Below are positions 1-8,206 of a stretch of DNA of 47,593 nucleotides, one piece after another. The stretch comes from Allobosea sp. CS1GBMeth4 (GTDB taxonomy: Bacteria > Pseudomonadota > Alphaproteobacteria > Rhizobiales > Beijerinckiaceae). The DNA lies in contig NZ_FYAS01000033.1 in NCBI RefSeq assembly GCF_900185715.1, positions 1 to 47,593 on the forward strand, read 5' to 3'. A model generated the notes under the pieces. That model was given only the letters and a program-made list of their open reading frames with translations. It did not search any database and was not told the origin of the DNA. How positions within the stretch are numbered: the stretch's first letter is position 1; every line of letters begins with the position of its first letter. The translations under genes were made by a program, and so were the position numbers.

Positions 1-3000
1 GGCGCCAGCGCGGGCGAGGCCTGCGGTGCCGGCGCTGCGCTCTGGGCGGCCGGTGCCGCGGCCTGGCCGCTGAAGGCCTGGAGCTGGCGTTCCATCAGGC
101 GCGCCATCACGTCGAGCTGCTCGCGCATCAGCGCATCCAGGCCCGAGCCGCTCGGCCGCCCGGTCGCGATCGCCGGTGCGGCGACGGCGGGAGAAGGAGC
201 GGGGGCCGCCGGCGCAGCCGGTATCGCGGCCTGAGCGGCGGCCGCCGGCTCCGCCGCCTCCTGGGGGCGCAGCGCGGCGATGTGGCGCGTCACCTCCTCG
301 ACGCTGGGCAGGTCGTCGAGGAGCTGGCGGAAGCGGATCTGGACGCCGAACGTGGTCTGGAGGCTCTGCGCGGCCTGCGTCAGCAACAGCGAGTCGAAGC
401 CGAGCTCGACGAAGCTCGCCTCCGTTTCGCCCTCGCCGAAAGGACGCCCCGACAGGTTCTCGAAGATCGCCGCGACCCGGCTGCCGAGCTCCGAACGGCC
501 TAGCGGGATATCGGTGTCAGCGTGGCGGTCCATGGCCGGTTCCTGCGCGGGTTGAGTGGGAAGAGGCTGAGCGGGCGCGGCCGCGGGCACGGCCGGGGCG
601 GCGGGGATCGACGACGCGGGAGGTTCGATCCAATGCCGGCTGCGTTCGAACGGATAGGTCGGGAGCGAGACGCGACGCGGCCTGCCGCCGGCCTGGTAGG
701 CCGGCCAGTCCGGCGCGATGCCGACGGTCCACAGGCGCCCGAGCGCTGCGGCGAGCATGCCCTCGGCGTCGCCCTGGGCATCGGGCAAGCAGGAAATGGC
801 GGCCCGGCCCGCGCCGGCGCCCTGCAGTGCGAAACTCGCCAGCGCGGCGCCGGGGCCCACCTCGAGCAGGACGGGTGACAGGCCACGCGCCAGCGTGGCG
901 ATGCCGTCGGCGAAGCGCACGGGCTCGCGCGCGTGCCGCGCCCAATAGGCGGGATCGGTGGTCTGCGCCGCCGTGACCCAGTCGCCTGTCACGCCGGAGA
1001 TGTAGGGCAGCTCGGGCTCGCGGAGATCGATGGCCGATACCGCCTCGGTGAAAGGCGCGATCAGCGGGTCGAGCATGCCGGAATGGAAAGCGTGCGAGGT
1101 CTGCAGGCGCCGGTGCGTGATCCCGCGCTGCGCGAGCGCGGCTTCCAGCGCCGCGATCGCCTCGAACGGGCCGGCCAGCACGCTCATGCCGGGCGCGTTG
1201 ACCGCGGCCACACAGATGCCGCCGCTCGCCAATGCCGCCGCCTCGGCATCGGGCAGGCGCACGGCCAGCATCGCACCGCCCGGCAGGTCCTGCATCATGC
1301 GGCCGCGCGTCGCGACGAGCGACAGGGCATCCTCCAGCGAGAAGACGCCGGCGAGGCAGGCCGCGGCGAACTCGCCGACGCTGTGGCCGATCATGGCGGA
1401 AGGCTGGAGGCCCCAGCTCATCAGCAACTGGGCCAGCGCGTATTCGACCGTGAAGATCGCCGGCTGGGCGAGCACCGTTGCCGACAGCCGCTCCGGATCG
1501 CCGCCATTGCTCGGATAGAGAACGCCGCGCAGGTCGAGCCCGAGGCCGGGCTTCAGCACTTCGCAGCAGAGGTCGACCGTCCGGCGGAAGACCGGCTCGC
1601 CCGCATAGAGTTCCCGCGCCATCTGGGGGTATTGGGCGCCCTGTCCGGGGAACATGAAGACGAGGTCGCCGGCGCCAGTCACCGCGGCGGCGCGATCGGC
1701 GTTGTGCTTGCGCAGGGCCGCGGCGGCCTCGGCATGGCTGCAGGCGGCGACGGCGAGGCGGTGAGGGAAGGGGCGCCGCCCCGTCTGCGTGGTGAAGGCG
1801 ATGTCGGAGAGATCCTGCTCGGGATGGGCTTCGAGATGCTCCGCGAGACGGTCCCGTGCCGCAGCGAGCGCGGTCGCGCTGCGGGCCGAGAGCACCAGGA
1901 TCTGGTTGCGGCGGGCCGGCGCCGCGGCCTCGCTCGCGGGCGCCTGCTCCAGCACGAGATGGACATTGGTCCCGCCGACCCCGAAGGCGCTGACGCCGGC
2001 GCGACGCGGGCCGTTCCGGTCCGGCCATTCCTGCCTGTGGTCGGCGATGAAGAACGGGCTCTCCGGCAACTCCAGCGCCGGGCTCGGCCGCGTGACGTGC
2101 AGGCTCGCCGGCAGGATGCCGGCCTTGACCGCGAGCGACGCCTTGATCAGGCCGGTGACGCCGGCCGCGGCGTCGAGATGGCCGATGTTGGACTTCACCG
2201 AGCCGAGCGCGCAGAAGCCGCGCTCCTCCGTCGTCAGGCGGAAGGCGGCGGTGAGGCCAGCGACCTCGATCGGGTCGCCCATCGGCGTGCCGGTGCCGTG
2301 GCATTCGACATAGCCGATCGAGCCCGCATCGATGCCGGCCGCGGCGTGGGCCATCGCGATCGCGGCGGCCTGGCCGTCGACGCTCGGCGCGGCGAAGCCG
2401 ACCTTGCCGGCGCCGTCATTGTTGACGCCGACGCCGCGGATCACGGCGTAGATCTGGTCGCGGTCGGCGAGCGCGTCCTCGAGCCGCTTCAGCACGACAA
2501 GGCCGGCGCCGCTGCCGAAGATCGTGCCGTTGGCACCGCTGTCGAAGGCGCGGCAATGCCCGTCGGTCGAGACCATGCCGCCCTCCTGGGCGAGATAGCC
2601 GCGCCGTTGCGGAAAGGTGATCGAGACGCCGCCGGCCAGGGCCATGTCGCAGCCATGGCAGAGCAGGCTCTGCACGGCCTGGGCGACGGCCAGCAGCGAG
2701 GTCGAGCAGGCGGACTGGACGGCGACGCAAGGGCCGGTGAGGCCGAGCTTGTAGCCGATGCGCGTCGCGGTGAAATCAGCGGCGGAGCCGACCAGCATCG
2801 GCAGGTTGCCGATCTGGAAGTTCGAGGTGTAGTCGGCGACGGCGGACCGGTCCCGGAACAGATTGTGGAGCAGGTAGGTGCTGGAGGTGGCGCCGGCGAA
2901 GACGCCGATGCACTGGCCCGGCGCGGCGGGATCGTAGCCGGCGTCCTCGAGCGCCTCCCAGGCGCATTCCAGCAGCAGGCGCTGTTGCGGATCGGTGAGC

Positions 3001-3260
3001 GCCGCTTCGCGCGGCAGCATGCCGAAGAAGGGCGCGTCGAACAGCTCGACGCCGTCGAGGATCGGCTTCGCCGGGATGAAGTTCGGGAGCGCCCGCGTCG
3101 CCGCGTCGAAACCGTCCTCGAGCTCGGCGGGGTCGAAGCTGGTGACGGATTCGACGCCGTCCAGCAGGTTCTGCCAGAACCTGGCGATATCCGGCGCGCC
3201 GGGAAAGCGGCCGGCCATGCCGACGATCGCGATCGCACGCTCGGGAACCTGGTCAGTCAT
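1..3260 (-). CDS. Type I polyketide synthase, KS-AT-ACP module (3' end outside window)
   Basis: Modular polyketide synthase that would condense an extender acyl unit onto an incoming thioester in the cytoplasm. Reading from the ATG at 3260, a ketosynthase spans roughly residues 1-430 with active-site Cys185 in a SACSTS motif, His321 in HGTGT and His361 in SNIGH. An acyltransferase spans about 530-830 with GQGAQ and Ser627 in GHSVGE. An acyl carrier domain follows with Ser957 in GFDSLL. No ketoreductase, dehydratase or enoylreductase lies between AT and ACP, so the beta-keto group should be kept unless another enzyme acts. After the ACP comes an Ala/Pro-rich linker and a short helical stretch near the window edge, as often seen before an aminotransferase or condensation domain; what follows cannot be seen. 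The start overlaps the NRPS stop by 8 bases, so the two are translationally coupled. Product unknown. Confidence 0.93.
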   Translation of the reverse strand, partial: MTDQVPERAIAIVGMAGRFPGAPDIARFWQNLLDGVESVTSFDPAELEDGFDAATRALPNFIPAKPILDGVELFDAPFFGMLPREAALTDPQQRLLLECAWEALEDAGYDPAAPGQCIGVFAGATSSTYLLHNLFRDRSAVADYTSNFQIGNLPMLVGSAADFTATRIGYKLGLTGPCVAVQSACSTSLLAVAQAVQSLLCHGCDMALAGGVSITFPQRRGYLAQEGGMVSTDGHCRAFDSGANGTIFGSGAGLVVLKRLEDALADRDQIYAVIRGVGVNNDGAGKVGFAAPSVDGQAAAIAMAHAAAGIDAGSIGYVECHGTGTPMGDPIEVAGLTAAFRLTTEERGFCALGSVKSNIGHLDAAAGVTGLIKASLAVKAGILPASLHVTRPSPALELPESPFFIADHRQEWPDRNGPRRAGVSAFGVGGTNVHLVLEQAPASEAAAPARRNQILVLSARSATALAAARDRLAEHLEAHPEQDLSDIAFTTQTGRRPFPHRLAVAACSHAEAAAALRKHNADRAAAVTGAGDLVFMFPGQGAQYPQMARELYAGEPVFRRTVDLCCEVLKPGLGLDLRGVLYPSNGGDPERLSATVLAQPAIFTVEYALAQLLMSWGLQPSAMIGHSVGEFAAACLAGVFSLEDALSLVATRGRMMQDLPGGAMLAVRLPDAEAAALASGGICVAAVNAPGMSVLAGPFEAIAALEAALAQRGITHRRLQTSHAFHSGMLDPLIAPFTEAVSAIDLREPELPYISGVTGDWVTAAQTTDPAYWARHAREPVRFADGIATLARGLSPVLLEVGPGAALASFALQGAGAGRAAISCLPDAQGDAEGMLAAALGRLWTVGIAPDWPAYQAGGRPRRVSLPTYPFERSRHWIEPPASSIPAAPAVPAAAPAQPLPTQPAQEPAMDRHADTDIPLGRSELGSRVAAIFENLSGRPFGEGETEASFVELGFDSLLLTQAAQSLQTTFGVQIRFRQLLDDLPSVEEVTRHIAALRPQEAAEPAAAAQAAIPAAPAAPAPSPAVAAPAIATGRPSGSGLDALMREQLDVMARLMERQLQAFSGQAAAPAAQSAAPAPQASPALA

Positions 3261-5256
3261 GCGAGCCGCCTGTCGTCACGCTTTCGGGAAGGGATGCCGG
3301 CAGGCCGCGCGAGCGCAGTCCGCGTTCGCGCGCCGCGGCGAGGCTGCCGAGCGCGCCGGGCTTCCGCGGCGCCAGATGGCCGGCGAGGGCGCGCACGTTC
3401 GGATAGCGGTAGAGATCGACCAGGGCGAACCAGGGCAGATCCCGGACGAGGCGCCGGTGCAGTTCGGCGACGAGCAGGGAATTGCCGCCGAGATCGAAGA
3501 AATTGTCGTCGATGCCGACGAGGTCGATCTGGAAGATGTCGGCGACGGCATCCGCGAACCGCCGTTCCAGCGCGGTGCGCGGCGCGGCATAGGGGGCGGC
3601 GGTTTCCGGCCGTGCCCGGCCGGGGGCCGGCAGCGCGCCGCGGTCGAGCTTGCCGTTCACGGTCAGCGGAATATCCGGCACGAAGACGTAGGCCGCCGGC
3701 ACCATGTGCTCGGGCAGGGTCTCGCCGAGATGCGCCTTCAGCGCGGCGGAGGAGGGGCGCTCCGCGCCGCCGGCCACGAGATAGCCGACGAGGCGCTCCT
3801 GCCCCTCGTCGCAGCGCAGCAGCACGGCGGCCTGCCTGATGTCCGGATGGGACATCAGCGCCGTCTCGATCTCGCCGAGCTCGACGCGGAAGCCCCGGAT
3901 CTTCACCTGCTGGTCGGCCCGGCCGAGATATTCGTAATCCTGCTCGTCGACCTGGCGCGCGAGGTCGCCCGAGCGGTAGAGCCGCGCGCCGGGCCGGTGC
4001 GGGTGCGGCACGAAGCGCGCCGCGGTCAGCTCCGGGCGGTTCAGGTAGCCGCGGGCGAGCCCGGCCCCGGCGACGAAGATTTCGCCGATCTCGCCGCGCG
4101 GCACCGGACGCATGCTGTCGGCGTCGAGCAGCAGAAGCTCCAGATCCGGGATCGGCCGTCCGATCAGGCTCGACGGACGGGCCAGGTCGGCGGGAGACAG
4201 CGGCCGGTAGGTGACATGGACCGTCGTTTCGGTGATCCCGTACATGTTGACGAGGTGCGCATGCTCGCCGCGGCGGCGGTACCAGTCCGCCAGGCGCCGC
4301 GGGTCCAGCGCCTCGCCGCCGAAGACGACGAGCCGCAGCGAGAGCCGGTCGCGCCCGCCGCGGTCCTGATCGGCCCGGTCCAGGGCGGCGAAGGCCGACG
4401 GCGTCTGGTTGAGCACCGTGACGCCCTCGTCGGCGAGCAGGCGCAAAAAGGCGGCGGGGTCCCGCGTCGTGCTCTCCGGCACGATCACGAGACGCCCGCC
4501 GTGGAGCAGCGCCCCCCAGATCTCCCAGACCGAGAAGTCGAACGAGACGGAATGGAACAAGGTCCAGACATCGGCCGGCCGGAATCCGAACCAGGCCTGC
4601 GTCGCACCGAAGAGCCGCGTCACCGCGGCGTGTTCGACGGCGACGCCCTTCGGTCTGCCGGTCGAGCCGGAGGTGTAGATCACATAGGCGAGGTCGCCGG
4701 CCGCCGCCCTGCGCCGCGCCGGCTGGCCGGGAGCAGCCTCGGCGCCGCCGGGCTGCCGGGGATCGAGCCGCCGGCGGCCGGGCGGCAGCCAGTCGGCGTG
4801 GTCCGATGCGATGATGATCGAGGCGTCGGCGTCCTCGACCATGAAGGCGAGGCGCTCGCCCGGATAGGCCGGATCGAGCGGCAGATAGGCGGCGCCGCTC
4901 TTCAGGATCGCGAGCAGCGCGACGATCAGGTCGAGCGAGCGCGGCAGGCAGAGGCCGACGATCGTGCCGGGGCCGGCGCCCATCGCGGCCAGCGCTTCGG
5001 CCAGCTGCTCGGCGCGATCGTCGAGTTCGGCATAAGAGAGGCTGGTCGGGCCGAAGGACAGCGCGACAGCGCGCGGCTGGGCGGCGACTTGCGCGGCGAA
5101 GAGGTCGACCAGGGTCGCCGCGGGTGGGGCGACGCCTTCCTGGTGCCGGGCGAAGGCTGAGGCGGCGGTCCCTGCGGGAACGGGAGCGGCGAATGCCCCA
5201 GGCCGGCGACGACGCGAAGCCTGGCGGGCAGCTTTCCTGTCGGTGGTCTGTGTCAT
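3253..5256 (-). CDS. Stand-alone NRPS adenylation-thiolation protein, predicted threonine-activating
   Basis: A 667-residue two-domain NRPS protein that adenylates an amino acid and loads it onto its own carrier domain. The adenylation domain (about 45-535) has the core motifs YTSGSTGRPKGV, YGITETT, YRSGDLAR and NGKLDRG (Lys536). The thiolation domain (about 550-620) has phosphopantetheine Ser593 in LGGNSLL. There is no condensation or thioesterase domain. Aligned by eye to the GrsA phenylalanine domain, the ten specificity positions read D-F-W-N-V-G-M-V-H-K, one conservative change from the established threonine code DFWNIGMVHK. Free A-T proteins for threonine, such as SyrB1, usually present the residue to a partner enzyme. 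Here the next gene is a KS-AT-ACP synthase with an 8-base overlap, which suggests threonine is passed into a hybrid pathway. The direct partner is inference. Confidence 0.93.
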   Translation of the reverse strand: MTQTTDRKAARQASRRRRPGAFAAPVPAGTAASAFARHQEGVAPPAATLVDLFAAQVAAQPRAVALSFGPTSLSYAELDDRAEQLAEALAAMGAGPGTIVGLCLPRSLDLIVALLAILKSGAAYLPLDPAYPGERLAFMVEDADASIIIASDHADWLPPGRRRLDPRQPGGAEAAPGQPARRRAAAGDLAYVIYTSGSTGRPKGVAVEHAAVTRLFGATQAWFGFRPADVWTLFHSVSFDFSVWEIWGALLHGGRLVIVPESTTRDPAAFLRLLADEGVTVLNQTPSAFAALDRADQDRGGRDRLSLRLVVFGGEALDPRRLADWYRRRGEHAHLVNMYGITETTVHVTYRPLSPADLARPSSLIGRPIPDLELLLLDADSMRPVPRGEIGEIFVAGAGLARGYLNRPELTAARFVPHPHRPGARLYRSGDLARQVDEQDYEYLGRADQQVKIRGFRVELGEIETALMSHPDIRQAAVLLRCDEGQERLVGYLVAGGAERPSSAALKAHLGETLPEHMVPAAYVFVPDIPLTVNGKLDRGALPAPGRARPETAAPYAAPRTALERRFADAVADIFQIDLVGIDDNFFDLGGNSLLVAELHRRLVRDLPWFALVDLYRYPNVRALAGHLAPRKPGALGSLAAARERGLRSRGLPASLPESVTTGGSHD

Positions 5257-5413
5257 GCCGGAAGGCTATGCGCCCGGGCCGCGCGACGACATTGGAGCAG
5301 TTGGAGTAACGCCATCTCGCCAGGGTTGCGGCGTGCGGCGCGCGAACGACGGACGCATGGCGTGCGCAGCCGGACGAGGCACGCCCGAAGGTCCGTGGAT
5401 CAGGGAAGCGGAG

Positions 5414-6271
5414 TCAGCGGCCCAATCGGAAGTAGAGCCCGGAATAGGTCTCGACATGGCATTCCGGATGGAACGGCACGTCGAGGCTGCGCGGCTTCTC
5501 CCAGGAATCGACGAGCCGGTAGCCGAGCGCGCGCAGCCCGTCGACGAAGCCCGCCCGTGACGCGACGCTGTAGGGGCAGAAGGAGACCTGCCCGGTCCGG
5601 GTGATGACGGACTGGATCGTCACGAAGGAGTGGCGCGGGTGGAGCGGCGTGCGCTGGACGATCAGGTGGCGCGGCCGCTCGGCCCAGGCGCTCAGCCGCT
5701 CGTGCAGGAAGTTTTCCGGGAGGTATTGCAGCGAACCCGCGGCGAGCAGGATGTCCATGCCGCAGCCGTCGTCGACGGTGGTGGTGAAGCGCAGGCGCTG
5801 GTCGGGCTGCCGTGCGGCGAGCGCCTGTCCGGCGCCGATGATGTGCGGCAGGTCGAAGACGGCCCAGCGGAAATCGTCCGGGAAAGCGAGGTACTGATCA
5901 TATTGACGGAAGGCGTGCCCGACATAGCCGCCGAGATCGAGCAGCGTCCGGGCTCCTTCGTCGAGAGCGCCGCGCAGCCAGAACAGGACGGGATATTCGG
6001 TGGCCGGCATCGGCTCGAAGCCGCCGGCCGCCGTGGTGTAGTGGTCGATGTCCGCCATCGCGGCATGATCGAAGCCGGCGAGGCCCGGCGGAAGGGCGCG
6101 CTCGGCGGCATCGAAACCGGCATAGCTGCCGCTGTAGCCGCAATGATATCTGCCGGCGCGAAAGCGGGCCTCGTAGAGCTTGCGGCGCAATGCGGCGAGA
6201 CCCGGCCCGGCGAGCGGGGCCCTGCCGGCGCTCAGGCGCAGGCTCTGTTTCCAGGCGGCGATCACCGACAT
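5414..6271 (-). CDS. Putative methyltransferase, TIGR04325-like
   Basis: A 285-residue protein resembling the TIGR04325 family of putative SAM-dependent methyltransferases, which are found mainly in polysaccharide and surface-glycan loci. Seen in the sequence: a central glycine motif LDLGGYVG followed by the aromatic run FRQYDQY, then an acidic strand VFDLPHI, matching the order of a class I methyltransferase fold. No signal peptide or membrane segment is visible. It starts 3 bases after the stop of the small membrane protein upstream and lies 157 bases before the NRPS gene, so it sits inside the same minus-strand operon. It may methylate a sugar or the NRPS/PKS product. The substrate is not predictable from sequence. 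Confidence 0.75.
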   Translation of the reverse strand: MSVIAAWKQSLRLSAGRAPLAGPGLAALRRKLYEARFRAGRYHCGYSGSYAGFDAAERALPPGLAGFDHAAMADIDHYTTAAGGFEPMPATEYPVLFWLRGALDEGARTLLDLGGYVGHAFRQYDQYLAFPDDFRWAVFDLPHIIGAGQALAARQPDQRLRFTTTVDDGCGMDILLAAGSLQYLPENFLHERLSAWAERPRHLIVQRTPLHPRHSFVTIQSVITRTGQVSFCPYSVASRAGFVDGLRALGYRLVDSWEKPRSLDVPFHPECHVETYSGLYFRLGR

Positions 6272-6274
6272 GGA

Positions 6275-6715
6275 TCAGGCCTCGCCGGCGCGTCTGGCCT
6301 CGGGGCGGGGGCCCGCCTTGCCCTGGGGCGAGACCTCGGCCGTGCCAGGGGCTTCCGGCCGCGGCGCGAGCGCGCGCCCCAGCAGCCGCGCCGCCGGCTC
6401 GGCGAAGAGCACCGCCAAAGCGAGCAGCAGCAGGACCACCGTCGATCGGAACCGGCTCGGAGCCGGGGCGGGCGGGGCCGGCGGCGCCGGCGGGCGAGGC
6501 CGTGACGTTTCGCTCGGGGCGGGCCGCAGCGGCACCCGCGTGGTCGGTCCGAACACCGCCCTGGTCAGCTCCGCGCCTCCCTTGTCGACGGGGAGCCAGT
6601 GCCTCGCGAAGGCCGAATGCGGAACCGCCGGAAGCGACGGGGCGGTGCGCGCCTTGCCGCCATCCTCCCGGCTGTGCTTCTCCGAATTCGTCAAGGATCC
6701 CTCCGTCTTGGCCAA
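6275..6715 (-). CDS. Hypothetical single-pass membrane protein, Pro-rich
   Basis: A 146-residue ORF that I do not recognise. The N-terminal 90 residues are polar, with a Pro/Ala run at about 74-85. One hydrophobic segment (about 91-106) follows, then a short Pro/Arg/Glu-rich tail. The only upstream start is a TTG at 6715. Its stop lies 3 bases before the methyltransferase ATG and it begins 45 bases after the guanylyltransferase stop, so spacing fits a real cotranscribed gene. A perfect 7-bp hairpin (6716-6733) abuts the start and would cover the ribosome binding region, so translation may be structure-limited. The composition is close to what a random GC-rich frame would give, so the hydrophobic segment and the tight spacing are the main support. 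Confidence 0.5.
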   Translation of the reverse strand: MAKTEGSLTNSEKHSREDGGKARTAPSLPAVPHSAFARHWLPVDKGGAELTRAVFGPTTRVPLRPAPSETSRPRPPAPPAPPAPAPSRFRSTVVLLLLALAVLFAEPAARLLGRALAPRPEAPGTAEVSPQGKAGPRPEARRAGEA

Positions 6716-6733
6716 GGGAGAGCCTTCTCTCCC
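6716..6733. repeat. Perfect 7-bp hairpin at start of small membrane gene
   Basis: GGGAGAG and CTCTCCC arms are separated by four bases. It lies between the guanylyltransferase stop and the TTG start of the membrane ORF. No T-run follows on either strand, so a translational or mRNA-processing role is more likely than an intrinsic terminator. Confidence 0.45.
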
Positions 6734-6760
6734 GATCCGGCCGGGTTCCCGGCGTCGCCT

Positions 6761-8170
6761 TCAGATCTGTTGCCGCGCCTCGTCGATGCGGATGACGTCG
6801 TCCTCGCCGAGATAGCTGCCGTTCTGGACCTCGATGAGCTCGAGCGGCTCGGTGCCGCTGTTCTCCAGCTGATGGGCGGCGCCGAGCGGAATGAAGATGT
6901 GCTCGTTCCTGCCGAAGCGACCGATGGTCTCGTCGACCGTGACGGTGGCGGTGCCGCGCACGACCACCCAGTGCTCGGAGCGGAAGCGATGCTTCTGCAG
7001 CAGCAGGCGGCCTTTGGGCGCAACCCGGATCCGCTTGACCTGGAAGCCGTCGCCAGCGTCGACGATCTGGTAGGACCCCCACGAGCAATGAACGCTCGCA
7101 TGCGTCTCGGCCTGGCTGCAGCCCTTGCTGCGCAGCAATTCGACGACCTGCTTGACCTCGGCCGCCCGGTTGCGGTCGGCGACCAGCACCGCGTCGCGAT
7201 TGGCCACGACGATGAGATCCTCGACGCCGAGGACCGACGTCATCGGCCCGTCGGTCGAGACCAGGCAGTTGTGCGCGTCGACCAGCTCGACATTGCCATG
7301 GCGGGCATTGCCGCTGCCGTCATGGTCGCTCAGCGCCCAGAGGGCGTCCCAGCTGCCGATGTCGGACCAGCCGCATGTCATCGCGACGACGGCGGCGCGG
7401 TCGGTGCGCTCCATCACCGCGAAGTCGATCGAGCGCCGCTGCGCCGCGGCGAAGCCATCGAGCGCCAGCGCGAAGGCGCCGTCCTCGTCGCTCCCGTTCG
7501 CGACCGCCGCTTCGACGGCGTTCACCGTCGCCGGCTCGAAGGTGCGGTACTCCGCGATCAGGTCTCGTGCCCTGAACAGGAAATTGCCGGAGTTCCACAG
7601 CCAGCCCCGGCGCAGATACTCCGCCGCATACCGCTCCTTCGGCTTCTCGATGAAGCGGGCGACCCGCCGGGCTTCGCCCTCGAGGATCAGTCCGGGTTCG
7701 ATCCAGCCATAGTCGGTGCAGGGATGCCGTGCGGCCACGCCGAAGGTGACGAGGCGGCCGGCCCGGGCGGCGGGAACGCCGCCGGCGACGGCCTGGCGGA
7801 AGGCCGCCCGGTTGGTCACGATATGGTCGGAGGCGACGACGAGGACGACGCCGTCGGCCTGCCTCGCTTCCGCGACCAGGCAGCCGGCGAGGATGGCCGG
7901 GCCCGAATCGCGCCGCTCCGGCTCGAGGACGATCTCGGCCTCGGCCCCGATCTCGGCCAGCTGCCGCTCGGCCAGGACGCGATGAGCGCGGTTTGTCAGG
8001 ACGATCGGCAGGTCGAACAGCTCGTGCTGCAGGCGCAGGACCGTGTCCTGGAACGTCGAGCGTTCGCCGAGCAGCATGGCGAACTGCTTGGGCAGCGAGT
8101 TGCGGGAGGTCGGCCACAGCCGCGTCCCGGCGCCCCCGCACATGATGATCGGACGTATCTTGGCGGGCAT
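6761..8170 (-). CDS. Mannose-1-phosphate guanylyltransferase / mannose-6-phosphate isomerase-type, copy 1
   Basis: A 469-residue ManC/AlgA-family enzyme that makes GDP-mannose from mannose-1-phosphate and GTP; bifunctional members also isomerise mannose-6-phosphate. The nucleotidyltransferase signature is intact: GGAGTRLWP at 12-20 followed by PKQF. WNSGN and the central domain are present. The C-terminal cupin (about 340-469) carries QKHRFRSEHW where the family normally has an HHHRAEHW-type motif, so the second His of the HxH pair is Phe396; isomerase activity is doubtful. I chose the ATG at 8170 because the family begins at the strand leading into GGAGTRLWP; an ATG ten codons upstream (8200) is possible. 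It lies 36 bases after the export gene. GDP-mannose would feed the GDP-mannose 3,5-epimerase at 11709. The second copy at 23014 has the opposite pattern of motif loss. Confidence 0.93.
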   Translation of the reverse strand: MPAKIRPIIMCGGAGTRLWPTSRNSLPKQFAMLLGERSTFQDTVLRLQHELFDLPIVLTNRAHRVLAERQLAEIGAEAEIVLEPERRDSGPAILAGCLVAEARQADGVVLVVASDHIVTNRAAFRQAVAGGVPAARAGRLVTFGVAARHPCTDYGWIEPGLILEGEARRVARFIEKPKERYAAEYLRRGWLWNSGNFLFRARDLIAEYRTFEPATVNAVEAAVANGSDEDGAFALALDGFAAAQRRSIDFAVMERTDRAAVVAMTCGWSDIGSWDALWALSDHDGSGNARHGNVELVDAHNCLVSTDGPMTSVLGVEDLIVVANRDAVLVADRNRAAEVKQVVELLRSKGCSQAETHASVHCSWGSYQIVDAGDGFQVKRIRVAPKGRLLLQKHRFRSEHWVVVRGTATVTVDETIGRFGRNEHIFIPLGAAHQLENSGTEPLELIEVQNGSYLGEDDVIRIDEARQQI

Positions 8171-8206
8171 CTGGGAGGACCCTCTCGGCGGACGCCGCAA
8201 TAGCGG

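Noticed and set aside
933..3839. Very long plus-strand open frame (968 codons)
   Set aside because: It is antisense to the PKS and NRPS genes, its residues are Arg/Gly/Asp-rich with no motif, and GC-rich DNA gives such frames by chance.
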